Origin: Candidatus Neomarinimicrobiota bacterium
GTDB taxonomy: Bacteria; Fidelibacterota; Marinisomatia; Marinisomatales; TCS55
Direction: 5' to 3'
NCBI GenBank assembly: GCA_018651745.1
Contig: JABIDL010000009.1
Coordinates: 1-64,000, forward strand
DNA: 64,000 nt
Shown here: positions 17,621 to 26,034 of the stretch, in pieces
Layout: every line of letters begins with the position of its first letter
How positions within the stretch are numbered: the first letter of the stretch is position 1
Program-made: the position numbers and the translations under genes
Notes under the pieces: model-generated
Told to the model about the DNA's origin: nothing
What the model saw: only the letters and a program-made list of their open reading frames with translations
Database searches by the model: none

Positions 17621-19309
17621 ATGGAAATCCTGAACACCCGGCGAATAACAGGTCCGAGTTTGTTTACAGAACTTCCGGGCGCTATACTTGAAGTAGATGT
17701 TCCTACCGCACGACAAGATGAAGCTGTGCAGGTTTGGGAAACAAACGTTAGGCGATACTTGAATGCTGTTGGATGGAAAAACGCCACGACTTTGCATCGG
17801 AAATATGAAAATGGCATTTCTCTTTATTTTACAGCACCTATTGATGCGCTCTATGCGGCGTGTGAGGTTAATGAGGCTGCGTGGCACCTAACTGTATCCG
17901 ATATGAACGACACACCATCAGGTTCTTTCGGCGATGATGTAGCACGATTAAAAAATGAAATTACCGCAGAATTGAATCCGTCTATACTAGCGCTTAAAGA
18001 AGCTGCTCAAACTAACAGCGTTCGCTTTCTGCAAGCCGATGAAATGGTATCGGTAGGGACTGGCACTGGATCGCAAACCTTTGACGTTGATAAAATACCG
18101 GATCCATCCGAGTTGGATTGGGAAAAAATCCATGATGTACCCGTTATTTTGATTACCGGAACAAACGGAAAATCAACAACTGTCAGGCTGTTGGAGTCTA
18201 TTCTATCCGAAGCAGGATTAACACCCGGGGCATCATCTACGGATGGAATCAGAGTGAACAAGAAAACTATTGAAGCAGACGATTATTCCGGTCCGGAAGG
18301 CGCACGAGCGACTTTGAGAAATGAAAACATTTCATCGGCAGTGTTAGAAATCGCACGCGGAGGAATCTTAAGGCGTGGAATGCCGGTGGAAGATGTGCAG
18401 GCAGCAATCGTAACAAACGTTGCTGAAGATCATTTTGGAGAATGGGGGGTAAACTCTTTACCCGAAATGGTTGAGACTAAATTTGTAGTCCGAAAGGCGT
18501 TGAAAAACGACGGCCTGTTGATTTTGAATGCCGATGATCAGGGATGTGTAGATTTTGGAAAAAATGTTTCTGAAACTGTTTGCTGGTTCAGTCTTGATCC
18601 GCAAAATCCTATGGTGAATCGCCATAAAAAATGCGGAGGGCGAAGCGCCTATTTGGACAGAGGTCAAATCATATATGCGAATGGTACTGAAGAAGAAACC
18701 ATCGGGCACGTAAACGACTTTCCCATCGCAATGAATGGACTGTCTCGGCACAATATTTTAAACTGCCTCGGCGCGATTCTTTTAGCGAAATCTTTGAAGA
18801 TTAAGAAATCTGTTATTTTCAATGCTCTTTCAACTTTTGGAACATCCTACCAAGATAATCCTGCGAGAGGAAATATTTTTAAAAAGGATGGCTCTACAAT
18901 CGTCGTTGATTTCGCTCATAATCCGCATGGACTTAGCGCCATTATAGATATGGTATCACAGATGGAAGGCAAAAGGAAACTCATCCTTTTGGGTCAGGCT
19001 GGAGACCGCAGCAACGAAGATATTGGTGACCTCGTCGATGTTGCTCTTGGATTGAATCCTCACCATGTAGTGGTGTGTGAAATTCCTAAATACATACGCG
19101 GTAGGGAAGAGGGTGAAATACCCAATCTGATAAAGTCTTATTTCATGGATCAGGGCATTCAGGAATCTTCCATTATAATTGAAAAAAGTATTTATACCGG
19201 GGTGTTGTCAGCGTTGAAATGGATGGAACCCGGTGATTTACTATTACTTTTGGCATTGGATCAAAAAGAAGAATGTATTGAGGCGATTCAGAATTTCTGC
19301 GAAGCTTGA
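17621..19309 (+). CDS. Mur-ligase-like protein related to the C-terminal half of CphA
   Basis: A 562-residue protein with a CphA-like N-terminal beginning (NTRRITGPSLF) and a Mur-ligase module with ITGTNGKSTT at about 179-188, ALEIARGGI-type segment (LEIARGGILRRG) and DFAHNPHG near the C-terminal domain. No ATP-grasp domain lies between, so it cannot be a complete cyanophycin synthetase. It is 12 bases after cphA and shares its Mur-half motifs, which suggests that it arose by duplication and domain loss. It may ligate an amino acid to the same polymer or make a related peptide; the substrate is unknown. Confidence 0.85.
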   Translation: MEILNTRRITGPSLFTELPGAILEVDVPTARQDEAVQVWETNVRRYLNAVGWKNATTLHRKYENGISLYFTAPIDALYAACEVNEAAWHLTVSDMNDTPSGSFGDDVARLKNEITAELNPSILALKEAAQTNSVRFLQADEMVSVGTGTGSQTFDVDKIPDPSELDWEKIHDVPVILITGTNGKSTTVRLLESILSEAGLTPGASSTDGIRVNKKTIEADDYSGPEGARATLRNENISSAVLEIARGGILRRGMPVEDVQAAIVTNVAEDHFGEWGVNSLPEMVETKFVVRKALKNDGLLILNADDQGCVDFGKNVSETVCWFSLDPQNPMVNRHKKCGGRSAYLDRGQIIYANGTEEETIGHVNDFPIAMNGLSRHNILNCLGAILLAKSLKIKKSVIFNALSTFGTSYQDNPARGNIFKKDGSTIVVDFAHNPHGLSAIIDMVSQMEGKRKLILLGQAGDRSNEDIGDLVDVALGLNPHHVVVCEIPKYIRGREEGEIPNLIKSYFMDQGIQESSIIIEKSIYTGVLSALKWMEPGDLLLLLALDQKEECIEAIQNFCEA

Positions 19310-19372
19310 TTTACTTAAAGTAATTGTGGAATTGATTTATTCAATTGATGAAATGATGCCTAAATTCTTAGT

Positions 19373-20392
19373 ATGATTCACCCCATAAAAATAGGTCTTT
19401 TCGGATTCGGTCGTATCGGTCGAAATATATTTCGCCAAGGATTTAAAAATCCTGCATTCAGATTTATGGCGATCAGTGATCTCGGTGATGTGGAAGCCAT
19501 GCATTATTTATTGATGCGGGATTCAATTCATGGAGCAATGGAGGATGACATTCAGCTTGATGGTCAGTCGCTCAATTATAATGGAAACAAAACAAGATTA
19601 TTAACTGGCGGATCTCCGGGATCAATTCCGTGGGATGCTTATGATATTGATTTGGTAATTGATTCAACCGGATCGTTTCGTTTAAGAGAAGAATTACAAC
19701 CGCATATAGATGCCGGATCAAAACGCGTACTTGTTTCTAAACCGCCAACAGATGAAATTGACAGAATTGTGATTAAAGGTATTAATCATGATAAAATTCA
19801 TACTTCAGATAAAATAATTTCAACCACATCCGCTACAACTCAGGTTTTGGCCCTCATGTTAAAAATTCTTGATAGTTCTTTTGGAATTGAAAGGGCAATG
19901 ATGACGACGGTTCATGCATATACATCAGATCAACCTTTGGCAGATGCGGTTAAATCTGATCTGCGCCGAAGCAGATCGGCGGTTGAGAATATTATTCCGA
20001 ATGAAACATGGGCGCCACATTATGTACAGAAAATCATGCCTGAATTCAAGGATAAAGTAGATGGAATCGCAATGAATGTTCCTGTGGCTAATGGTTCCTG
20101 TGTTGATTTAACAACTGAGATGAAATCTATGCCATCCATTGATGAAGTCAATGATGCTTTTTTATCGGCGAGTGTAAATAATTTCAAAGATATTATAGGA
20201 TTTACTAATGATCCTGTAGTTTCCAGTGATGTAATCGGAAGCGGAGAAACAATGGTTTTTGACAGTCAGGCTACCATGATAGCATCCAATCATTTACTCA
20301 AAACAGTAGCATGGTTTGATAATGGCTGGGGGTTTGCCAAACGTATCCTTGAATTAGCAGAAGCCTACCATCAATTGGATAACGCATCATGA
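19373..20392 (+). CDS. GAPDH paralog lacking the catalytic cysteine
   Basis: A 339-residue protein with the full GAPDH fold signature: GLFGFGRIGRN at the N-terminal Rossmann fold, TTVHAYTSDQ with the conserved His (H181) and DNGWGFAKR near the C terminus. The active-site segment, normally SNASCTTNC, reads STTSATTQV, so the nucleophilic cysteine is alanine (A154). The A154-H181 spacing of 27 equals the Cys-His spacing of the intact enzyme next door, so the alignment is secure. It cannot form the thiohemiacetal of normal GAPDH. It overlaps the intact gapA by ATGA, which points to a partner or regulatory role in a mixed tetramer. Other possibilities are a different reaction or an NAD(P)-binding sensor. 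Confidence 0.93.
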   Translation: MIHPIKIGLFGFGRIGRNIFRQGFKNPAFRFMAISDLGDVEAMHYLLMRDSIHGAMEDDIQLDGQSLNYNGNKTRLLTGGSPGSIPWDAYDIDLVIDSTGSFRLREELQPHIDAGSKRVLVSKPPTDEIDRIVIKGINHDKIHTSDKIISTTSATTQVLALMLKILDSSFGIERAMMTTVHAYTSDQPLADAVKSDLRRSRSAVENIIPNETWAPHYVQKIMPEFKDKVDGIAMNVPVANGSCVDLTTEMKSMPSIDEVNDAFLSASVNNFKDIIGFTNDPVVSSDVIGSGETMVFDSQATMIASNHLLKTVAWFDNGWGFAKRILELAEAYHQLDNAS

Positions 20393-21390
20393 AAATTGCA
20401 ATTAACGGATTTGGCAGGATTGGACGTTCAGTGTTACGAATCCTCAATAATCAGGATGATATTTCCGTCGTAGCAATCAATGATTTATCCGATCCTAAAG
20501 CATTGACTTATCTTCTGAAGTACGACACGGTTATGGGTCGCTTAAAAGATGAAGTTTCTTTAGAAGGGGATATACTTAAAACCAGTAGGCATAATATAAA
20601 AATGCTCGCAGAACCAAACCCGGAGGATGCACCTTGGGATAATCTTGGCGTGGATATTGTTGTAGAAGCGACAGGTGTATTTCGTACCAAAGAAAAACTA
20701 GAATCCCATATAAAAGCCGGCGCGAAAAAAGTTGTCTTGACTGTGCCTGCAAAAGACGATATTGATTTCATGGTTGTCATTGGAGTGAATGACAATGAAC
20801 TTGGACCTGGGCATCACATTGTTTCAAATGCAAGTTGCACAACAAATTGTCTCGCACCGCTAGCGAAAATTCTCAATGATTCATTTGTAATTGAATATGG
20901 TGTTATCAATACGGTGCACGCTTACACCAATGATCAGCGGCTTGCGGATGTCCCACACACGGATTGGCGTCGCAGCAGAGCGGCAGCTGAAAATATCATT
21001 CCGACTACAACAGGCGCCGCACGTGCTGTTGGTAAAGTGTTGCCGGAATTAAAAGGAAAACTAGACGGGATTGCCATGCGTGTCCCGGTTCCCGATGGTT
21101 CAGTTGTAGATGCTGTGTTTAGATTGAGAGACGACGTGACAACGGACAAGATTAATGATGCTGTGTATGAAGCATCGGAAACAGATTCTTTAAAATCAAT
21201 TATCGAATACTCTACACTGCCGGTAGTTTCGACAGATATAATCGGCAATCCGCATTCTTCAATTTTCGATGCGCCATTTACAAAAGTAGTCGGGGGTAAT
21301 TTGGTAAAAACTTTGAACTGGTATGACAATGAATGGGGATATTCAAACAGGGTTGTGGATTTATTGCGGTTACTGCAGAAATTTATTTAG
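20389..21390 (+). CDS. gapA: Glyceraldehyde-3-phosphate dehydrogenase
   Basis: A 333-residue glycolytic enzyme oxidising glyceraldehyde 3-phosphate to 1,3-bisphosphoglycerate. The catalytic pair is intact: C150 in SNASCTTNCLAP and H177 in NTVHAYTNDQ. N-terminal INGFGRIGRS and the INDLSDPK segment support NAD binding; the C-terminal YDNEWGYSNR is standard. Its start overlaps the cysteine-less paralog. A convergent acetoacetyl-CoA synthetase gene lies downstream. Confidence 0.97.
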   Translation: MKIAINGFGRIGRSVLRILNNQDDISVVAINDLSDPKALTYLLKYDTVMGRLKDEVSLEGDILKTSRHNIKMLAEPNPEDAPWDNLGVDIVVEATGVFRTKEKLESHIKAGAKKVVLTVPAKDDIDFMVVIGVNDNELGPGHHIVSNASCTTNCLAPLAKILNDSFVIEYGVINTVHAYTNDQRLADVPHTDWRRSRAAAENIIPTTTGAARAVGKVLPELKGKLDGIAMRVPVPDGSVVDAVFRLRDDVTTDKINDAVYEASETDSLKSIIEYSTLPVVSTDIIGNPHSSIFDAPFTKVVGGNLVKTLNWYDNEWGYSNRVVDLLRLLQKFI

Positions 21391-21511
21391 AATAAAACTG
21401 AATTATAGAGATCTCGCAATTGTCGCGAAGGACTCAAAGCTAATAGGATTAAGTAAACACATTTTTTAAACTGAATAATTTCTTGGTAATCTTAGAGGCA
21501 AAAAAATAATG

Positions 21512-23464
21512 CTACTTTTTCAATTCAATTAAATCGCGGTATAGTTCCAGAGATTCAGGGTTTACCAAAGCATCCTTATTTTTGACTTTTTCCCCGTGAA
21601 TTATTTTCCGCACTGCAATTTCCACTTTCTTTAGATTAATTGTATAAGGAATATCGGCTATAGATAGAATTTTGGCTGGTACATGTCGCGGTGAGCAGTT
21701 CTTCCTGATTGTAGAATTAATGGTTTTTATCAATTCTTTAGTCAGCGATTTATTTTCGTTCAATTTTACGAATAAAATAATCCGCTGATCGTCGTTCCAG
21801 TCCTGGCCGATGACAAGACTGTCCTCGATTTCAGGAAGGTTTTCAACTACTCGATAAATTTCCGCTGTTCCGATTCTCACCCCACCCGGATTTAAAGTGG
21901 CATCACTTCGTCCATAAATTGTTACACCGCCGTGTTCATTGATTTCAATATAATCGCCATGATGCCAAATGTTTGGATAGGTATCAAAATAGGCGTTAGA
22001 ATATTTTGATCCATCTTCATCATTCCAAAAATAGATCGGCATGGAAGGGAAAGCCGCTGTACAAACAAGCTCACCTTTTTCTGATTGGATTGCGTTTCCG
22101 CCTTCATTAAAGGATTCTACTTTCATACCCAAACCCCGGCACTGCAGTTCACCGCGATAAACCGGTAGTGTGGGATTTCCCAAGGCAAAGCAGGAAATAA
22201 TATCTGTTCCTCCTGAAATGGACGACAACTGAACGTCTTTTTTAACCTCTCGATAAACATAATCAAAATTTTCTTCTATCAACGGTGAACCGGTGGATAA
22301 AATAGTTCGAAGTTTCTTTAGATCATAATTTTTAAAGGGAACTTCTCCTGCGGATTCGCTAGCGTCAATGAATTTTGCGCTGGTTCCAAAGATCGAAATT
22401 CGAAGTTCTTCGGCTAACCTCCACATTGCACTAGAGTCAGGATAGAAGGGCGATCCATCGTACAATACAACTGTTGCTCCTACTGCAAGAGACGACACGA
22501 GCCAATTCCACATCATCCAGCCGGTGGTAGTAAAATAAAAAATAGTGTCATTTCGTGACAAGTTTGTATGCAACTGCAATTCTTTTAAGTGCTGGATTAA
22601 TGTTCCGCCGGCGCCATGAACGATACTTTTCGGTAACCCCGTGGTGCCGGACGAATACATGATATACAAAGGATGATCAAAAGGAAACTGTTCAAATTCC
22701 ATTGTACCTTCGCCTTCAGTTGAAATAAAATCATCATATAAAATGCCAGTAGGAATAGATGATATATCAGGATCTTTTTCAGAATAGGGAACGACTATTA
22801 CTTTTTCCACACTTGGAAGTTTTTTCAAAATAATTGATAATTTATCTAGTGAATCGAAAGTTTTCCCATTGTAGAAATATCCATTTGCGGAAAATAGAAT
22901 TTTTGGCTCAATTTGTGAGAATCGATCCAACACACCCTTAATTCCAAAGTCCGGTGAAGAGGAAGACCAAATGGCGCCGATGGAAGCTGTGGCAAGCATC
23001 GCAATCACTGCTTCGGGCACATTGGGTATGAATCCGACCACTCGATCACCTTTTTTCACGCCAGTCTTTTTTAGGGCTGCCGCTAGTTTACTTACCTTCT
23101 TAAAAAGTTCTGCATATGTTATTTTTCGTACAGGTTGCCCTTCGCCTTTGAAACAGATGGCTATATTATTATCCCGAAATCGCAAAAGATTTTCGGCATA
23201 ATTAAGTTGTGCACCTGAAAACCATTTCGCACCGGGCATTTTACCAGGGTCATCAACTATTTCTGTCGCTGATGTGGAATGAATTATATTAAAGTGTTTC
23301 CAGGCAGCGTTCCAAAATGTCGAAACATGTTGAACCGACCAAGCATATAAATCAGAATAATCAGTCAAATCAAGATTATGATCCGAATTTATGATTTGTC
23401 GGAATTTATCCATTTGCGAATCATTAATCTGCTTGTCGGTGGGCTCCCAGAGTATTTTTGCCAT
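21512..23464 (-). CDS. Acetoacetyl-CoA synthetase
   Basis: A 650-residue adenylate-forming ligase that activates acetoacetate (or a similar short acid) to its CoA ester. Seen: the P-loop YSSGTTGLPKSIVHG, the adenylation motif GRSDATLNPGGVRIG and the C-terminal domain with a lysine-rich NLKKVEIAVRK segment. I start at the ATG at 23464 (MAKILWEPTD), which matches the family N terminus and length of about 650; the upstream extension to 23533 contains no family-like sequence. It lies convergent with gapA and divergent from the phosphofructokinase gene, so it may let the cell use ketone bodies or polyhydroxybutyrate products. Confidence 0.9.
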   Translation of the reverse strand: MAKILWEPTDKQINDSQMDKFRQIINSDHNLDLTDYSDLYAWSVQHVSTFWNAAWKHFNIIHSTSATEIVDDPGKMPGAKWFSGAQLNYAENLLRFRDNNIAICFKGEGQPVRKITYAELFKKVSKLAAALKKTGVKKGDRVVGFIPNVPEAVIAMLATASIGAIWSSSSPDFGIKGVLDRFSQIEPKILFSANGYFYNGKTFDSLDKLSIILKKLPSVEKVIVVPYSEKDPDISSIPTGILYDDFISTEGEGTMEFEQFPFDHPLYIMYSSGTTGLPKSIVHGAGGTLIQHLKELQLHTNLSRNDTIFYFTTTGWMMWNWLVSSLAVGATVVLYDGSPFYPDSSAMWRLAEELRISIFGTSAKFIDASESAGEVPFKNYDLKKLRTILSTGSPLIEENFDYVYREVKKDVQLSSISGGTDIISCFALGNPTLPVYRGELQCRGLGMKVESFNEGGNAIQSEKGELVCTAAFPSMPIYFWNDEDGSKYSNAYFDTYPNIWHHGDYIEINEHGGVTIYGRSDATLNPGGVRIGTAEIYRVVENLPEIEDSLVIGQDWNDDQRIILFVKLNENKSLTKELIKTINSTIRKNCSPRHVPAKILSIADIPYTINLKKVEIAVRKIIHGEKVKNKDALVNPESLELYRDLIELKK

Positions 23465-23568
23465 AGAAAAAATTAGATGAAAAACATGGAATCTGCACCT
23501 ACAAAGTTGATTTATATTATTCGATATAAACAATTCAGTTTAAATTCCAGCTTGAAAACATTTAATAT

Positions 23569-24768
23569 ATGAAAATAGCATTCTTAACTGCCGGCGGAAT
23601 TGCACCGTGTCTTTCTGCATCTATCGGATTTCTGATTAAGGAATACCGAATGTTGAATCCAAACGCAAACACCGAATTTATTGGGTACCTTCATGGGTAT
23701 AGAGGATTGTTAACGGGAACTTCAATTCCTTTTCCACCAGATACTTTATACTCTACCGATGTATTACTTTCTTATGGAGGAAGTCCAATCGGAAACAGTC
23801 GCGTCAAATTGACCAATACAGAAGATTGTATTCAAAAAGGATATGTACCGAAGGGCGATAATCCTGTTGCAGTCGCTGCGGAACAACTAAAAAAGGATGA
23901 CGTGAAAATCCTGCACACGATTGGTGGAGATGATACCAATAAAATGGCAGGAGAGCTTGCAGACTATTTATCGAATCAGGGAATTGAATTAACTATCGTA
24001 GGAATGCCGAAAACAGTAGACAATGATGTTTACCCGATTCATCAAACTTTGGGCGCTGCCACCGCTGCTGAACAAACAGCAGTCTATTTTGAAAATATAG
24101 CCAATGAAAATACTACCAGCAGTCGGCATTTAATTATTCACGAAATCATGGGTAGGAATTGTGGTTGGCTGACTGCGGCAGCTGCAAATAAATACAGGGT
24201 GAGGTTGGATAAAAAGGAATTTCTTCCCGAACTGTTGCTTGAAAAAAATCGTTGGGATATTGATGCTATTTATATCCCTGAAATGGACATGAATTTTAAA
24301 TCGGAATGCGAACGATTATTAGAACGGATGGATGAAAAAGACAGTATCAATATTTTCTTAAGTGAAGGCGCCGGAACAGAAACAATCGTAAGGGAAATAG
24401 AAGCATCCGGACAGGAAGTGGTTCGGGACGCTTTTGGGCATGTGGCGTTGGATACACTCAATCCTGGAGAATGGTTTGCCAAACAATTTCAGAAAAACCT
24501 AAATGCTGACAAAGTATTGGTTCAAAAAAGTGGATATTTTGCCCGTTCCGCTTCTCCTAACAGGGAAGATTTAGATTTAATAGGACGATCCGCTGTATGC
24601 GCTACAAAATCTGCGATGGCTGGGAAAAGTGGTGTAGTTGGGTTGGATGAAGAAAATAATAATGAAATTAGTTTAATTCCTTTTGAGAGGATAAGAGGAG
24701 GCAAGCCATTCAATATAAACCAGGAATGGTTTCAGGAAATGCTAAAAGAAATTGGACAAACACTGTAG
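23569..24768 (+). CDS. Pyrophosphate-dependent 6-phosphofructokinase
   Basis: A 399-residue PfkA-superfamily enzyme. The nucleotide-site motif is GGDDTN (119-124) rather than GGDGS/T, and the catalytic loop is PKTVDND with lysine K148. This Asp/Lys pair is the known signature of PPi-dependent enzymes; ATP-dependent ones have Gly at both sites. The reaction is reversible, so it serves glycolysis and gluconeogenesis. The MGRNCGWLTAAAA segment is also typical. It lies one base before the aldolase gene. Confidence 0.93.
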   Translation: MKIAFLTAGGIAPCLSASIGFLIKEYRMLNPNANTEFIGYLHGYRGLLTGTSIPFPPDTLYSTDVLLSYGGSPIGNSRVKLTNTEDCIQKGYVPKGDNPVAVAAEQLKKDDVKILHTIGGDDTNKMAGELADYLSNQGIELTIVGMPKTVDNDVYPIHQTLGAATAAEQTAVYFENIANENTTSSRHLIIHEIMGRNCGWLTAAAANKYRVRLDKKEFLPELLLEKNRWDIDAIYIPEMDMNFKSECERLLERMDEKDSINIFLSEGAGTETIVREIEASGQEVVRDAFGHVALDTLNPGEWFAKQFQKNLNADKVLVQKSGYFARSASPNREDLDLIGRSAVCATKSAMAGKSGVVGLDEENNNEISLIPFERIRGGKPFNINQEWFQEMLKEIGQTL

Positions 24769-24769
24769 A

Positions 24770-25807
24770 ATGGATATTGAAATGGGACTTGATTTAAAAA
24801 CTTTGAACGACGTTGCCAAAGGAATGGTCGCATCCGGGAAGGGAATTTTAGCAGCGGATGAAAGTACGCCTACCATCGGGAAACGATTTGATTTAATCGG
24901 AGCGGAATCAACAAAAAAAACCCGAAATGCTTATCGGGATTTACTGTTTACCGCTGACGGAATTGAAAATCACATTAGCGGAGTAATCCTTTTTGACGAA
25001 ACACTTCGGCAATCTACAATTAACGATGGAACACCTTATCCTGAACATTTGACAAATTTGGGTATCATTCCGGGGATTAAGGTTGATAAGGGCGCAAAAC
25101 CGTTGGCCGGATTTCCTGATGAAACTGTAACTGAAGGATTGGATGGTTTGCGTCAACGATTGGAAGAATACCGATCATTAGGCGCTCGATTCGCGAAGTG
25201 GAGAGCCGTAATTAAAATTGGCGATGCAATGCCCAGTTTTACCTCTATCGGCACAAATACGCACGCACTAGCACGATATGCAGCTCTTTGTCAAGAATCT
25301 GACATTGTTCCGATTGTGGAACCGGAAATTTTAATGGATGGCAATCATACCATAGAAGATAGTTTGGAGGTTACCGAATTGGTTTTAGAATCGGTGTTTG
25401 CTGAACTGTATTCTCAGGGTGTTGGTCTCGAAGAAATGATTTTGAAGCCAAATATGGTTTTATCTGGTTATGATTCTGCTGATCAGGCTGATGTGGACAC
25501 TGTTGCAGAAATGACATTAGCTTGTCTTAAGCGCACCGTTCCGGCTGCCGTTCCGGGGATTGCGTTTTTATCAGGTGGACAAAGTGACGAACTTGCCACT
25601 ACGCACCTCAATGCGATGAATTTATTAGCCGGTTCCAAAAACCCCTGGAACTTGACATTTTCTTATGGTCGTGCTCTCCAACAGCCGGCGCTTAAGGCTT
25701 GGGGAGGAAGTGATGCAAATATCGGTGCCGCACAGGATGCCTTGATGAAACGTGCGGGATTGAATGGACTGGCATCTACGGGTGCATATTCAAAGGAAAT
25801 GGAATAA
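24770..25807 (+). CDS. Class I fructose-bisphosphate aldolase
   Basis: A 345-residue Schiff-base aldolase that splits fructose 1,6-bisphosphate. Seen: GILAADESTPTIGKR near the N terminus, KWRAVIKIGD, PIVEPEIL, and the Schiff-base lysine K226 in MILKPNMV. I use the ATG at 24770, one base after the phosphofructokinase stop; a TTG at 24752 lies inside the previous gene and an ATG at 24782 is also possible. Next to PPi-PFK and gapA it completes the upper-to-middle glycolytic step set. Confidence 0.95.
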   Translation: MDIEMGLDLKTLNDVAKGMVASGKGILAADESTPTIGKRFDLIGAESTKKTRNAYRDLLFTADGIENHISGVILFDETLRQSTINDGTPYPEHLTNLGIIPGIKVDKGAKPLAGFPDETVTEGLDGLRQRLEEYRSLGARFAKWRAVIKIGDAMPSFTSIGTNTHALARYAALCQESDIVPIVEPEILMDGNHTIEDSLEVTELVLESVFAELYSQGVGLEEMILKPNMVLSGYDSADQADVDTVAEMTLACLKRTVPAAVPGIAFLSGGQSDELATTHLNAMNLLAGSKNPWNLTFSYGRALQQPALKAWGGSDANIGAAQDALMKRAGLNGLASTGAYSKEME

Positions 25808-25987
25808 TGTGCATTTTTTTAGTAGGTTACAATAATTAGCTAAGCGAATTATTGCCAAACATTTGTCTTGAAATGATTTACTAGTTCATCATTTTGATTC
25901 TCAGTTAGTTTGAATTAAAACTAAAATTACAAGCAAATGAAATTCGTAGGATTCCAGATATTATCTAATAGGTCATGAATAAAAAAA

Positions 25988-26015
25988 GGGGGCTCAAATG
26001 AGCCCCCTTTTTTTT
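25988..26015. terminator. Strong bidirectional intrinsic terminator
   Basis: A perfect 8-bp GC-rich stem (GGGGGCTC / GAGCCCCC) with a four-base AAAT loop, preceded by an A run (25981-25987) and followed by eight T bases. It works for both strands and sits between the convergent aldolase (+) and secreted lamin-tail protein (-) genes. Confidence 0.93.
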
Positions 26016-26034
26016 AGGTATTAGGTCAGCAGGA

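Noticed and set aside
19330-19346. Inverted repeat AATTGA-TTTAT-TCAATT before the GAPDH paralog
   Set aside because: A six-base AT-only repeat is expected by chance in such AT-rich DNA; no regulator is next to it.
23465-23533. Longer N terminus of acetoacetyl-CoA synthetase
   Set aside because: The 23 extra residues look like translated intergenic DNA; MAKILWEPTD matches the usual start.
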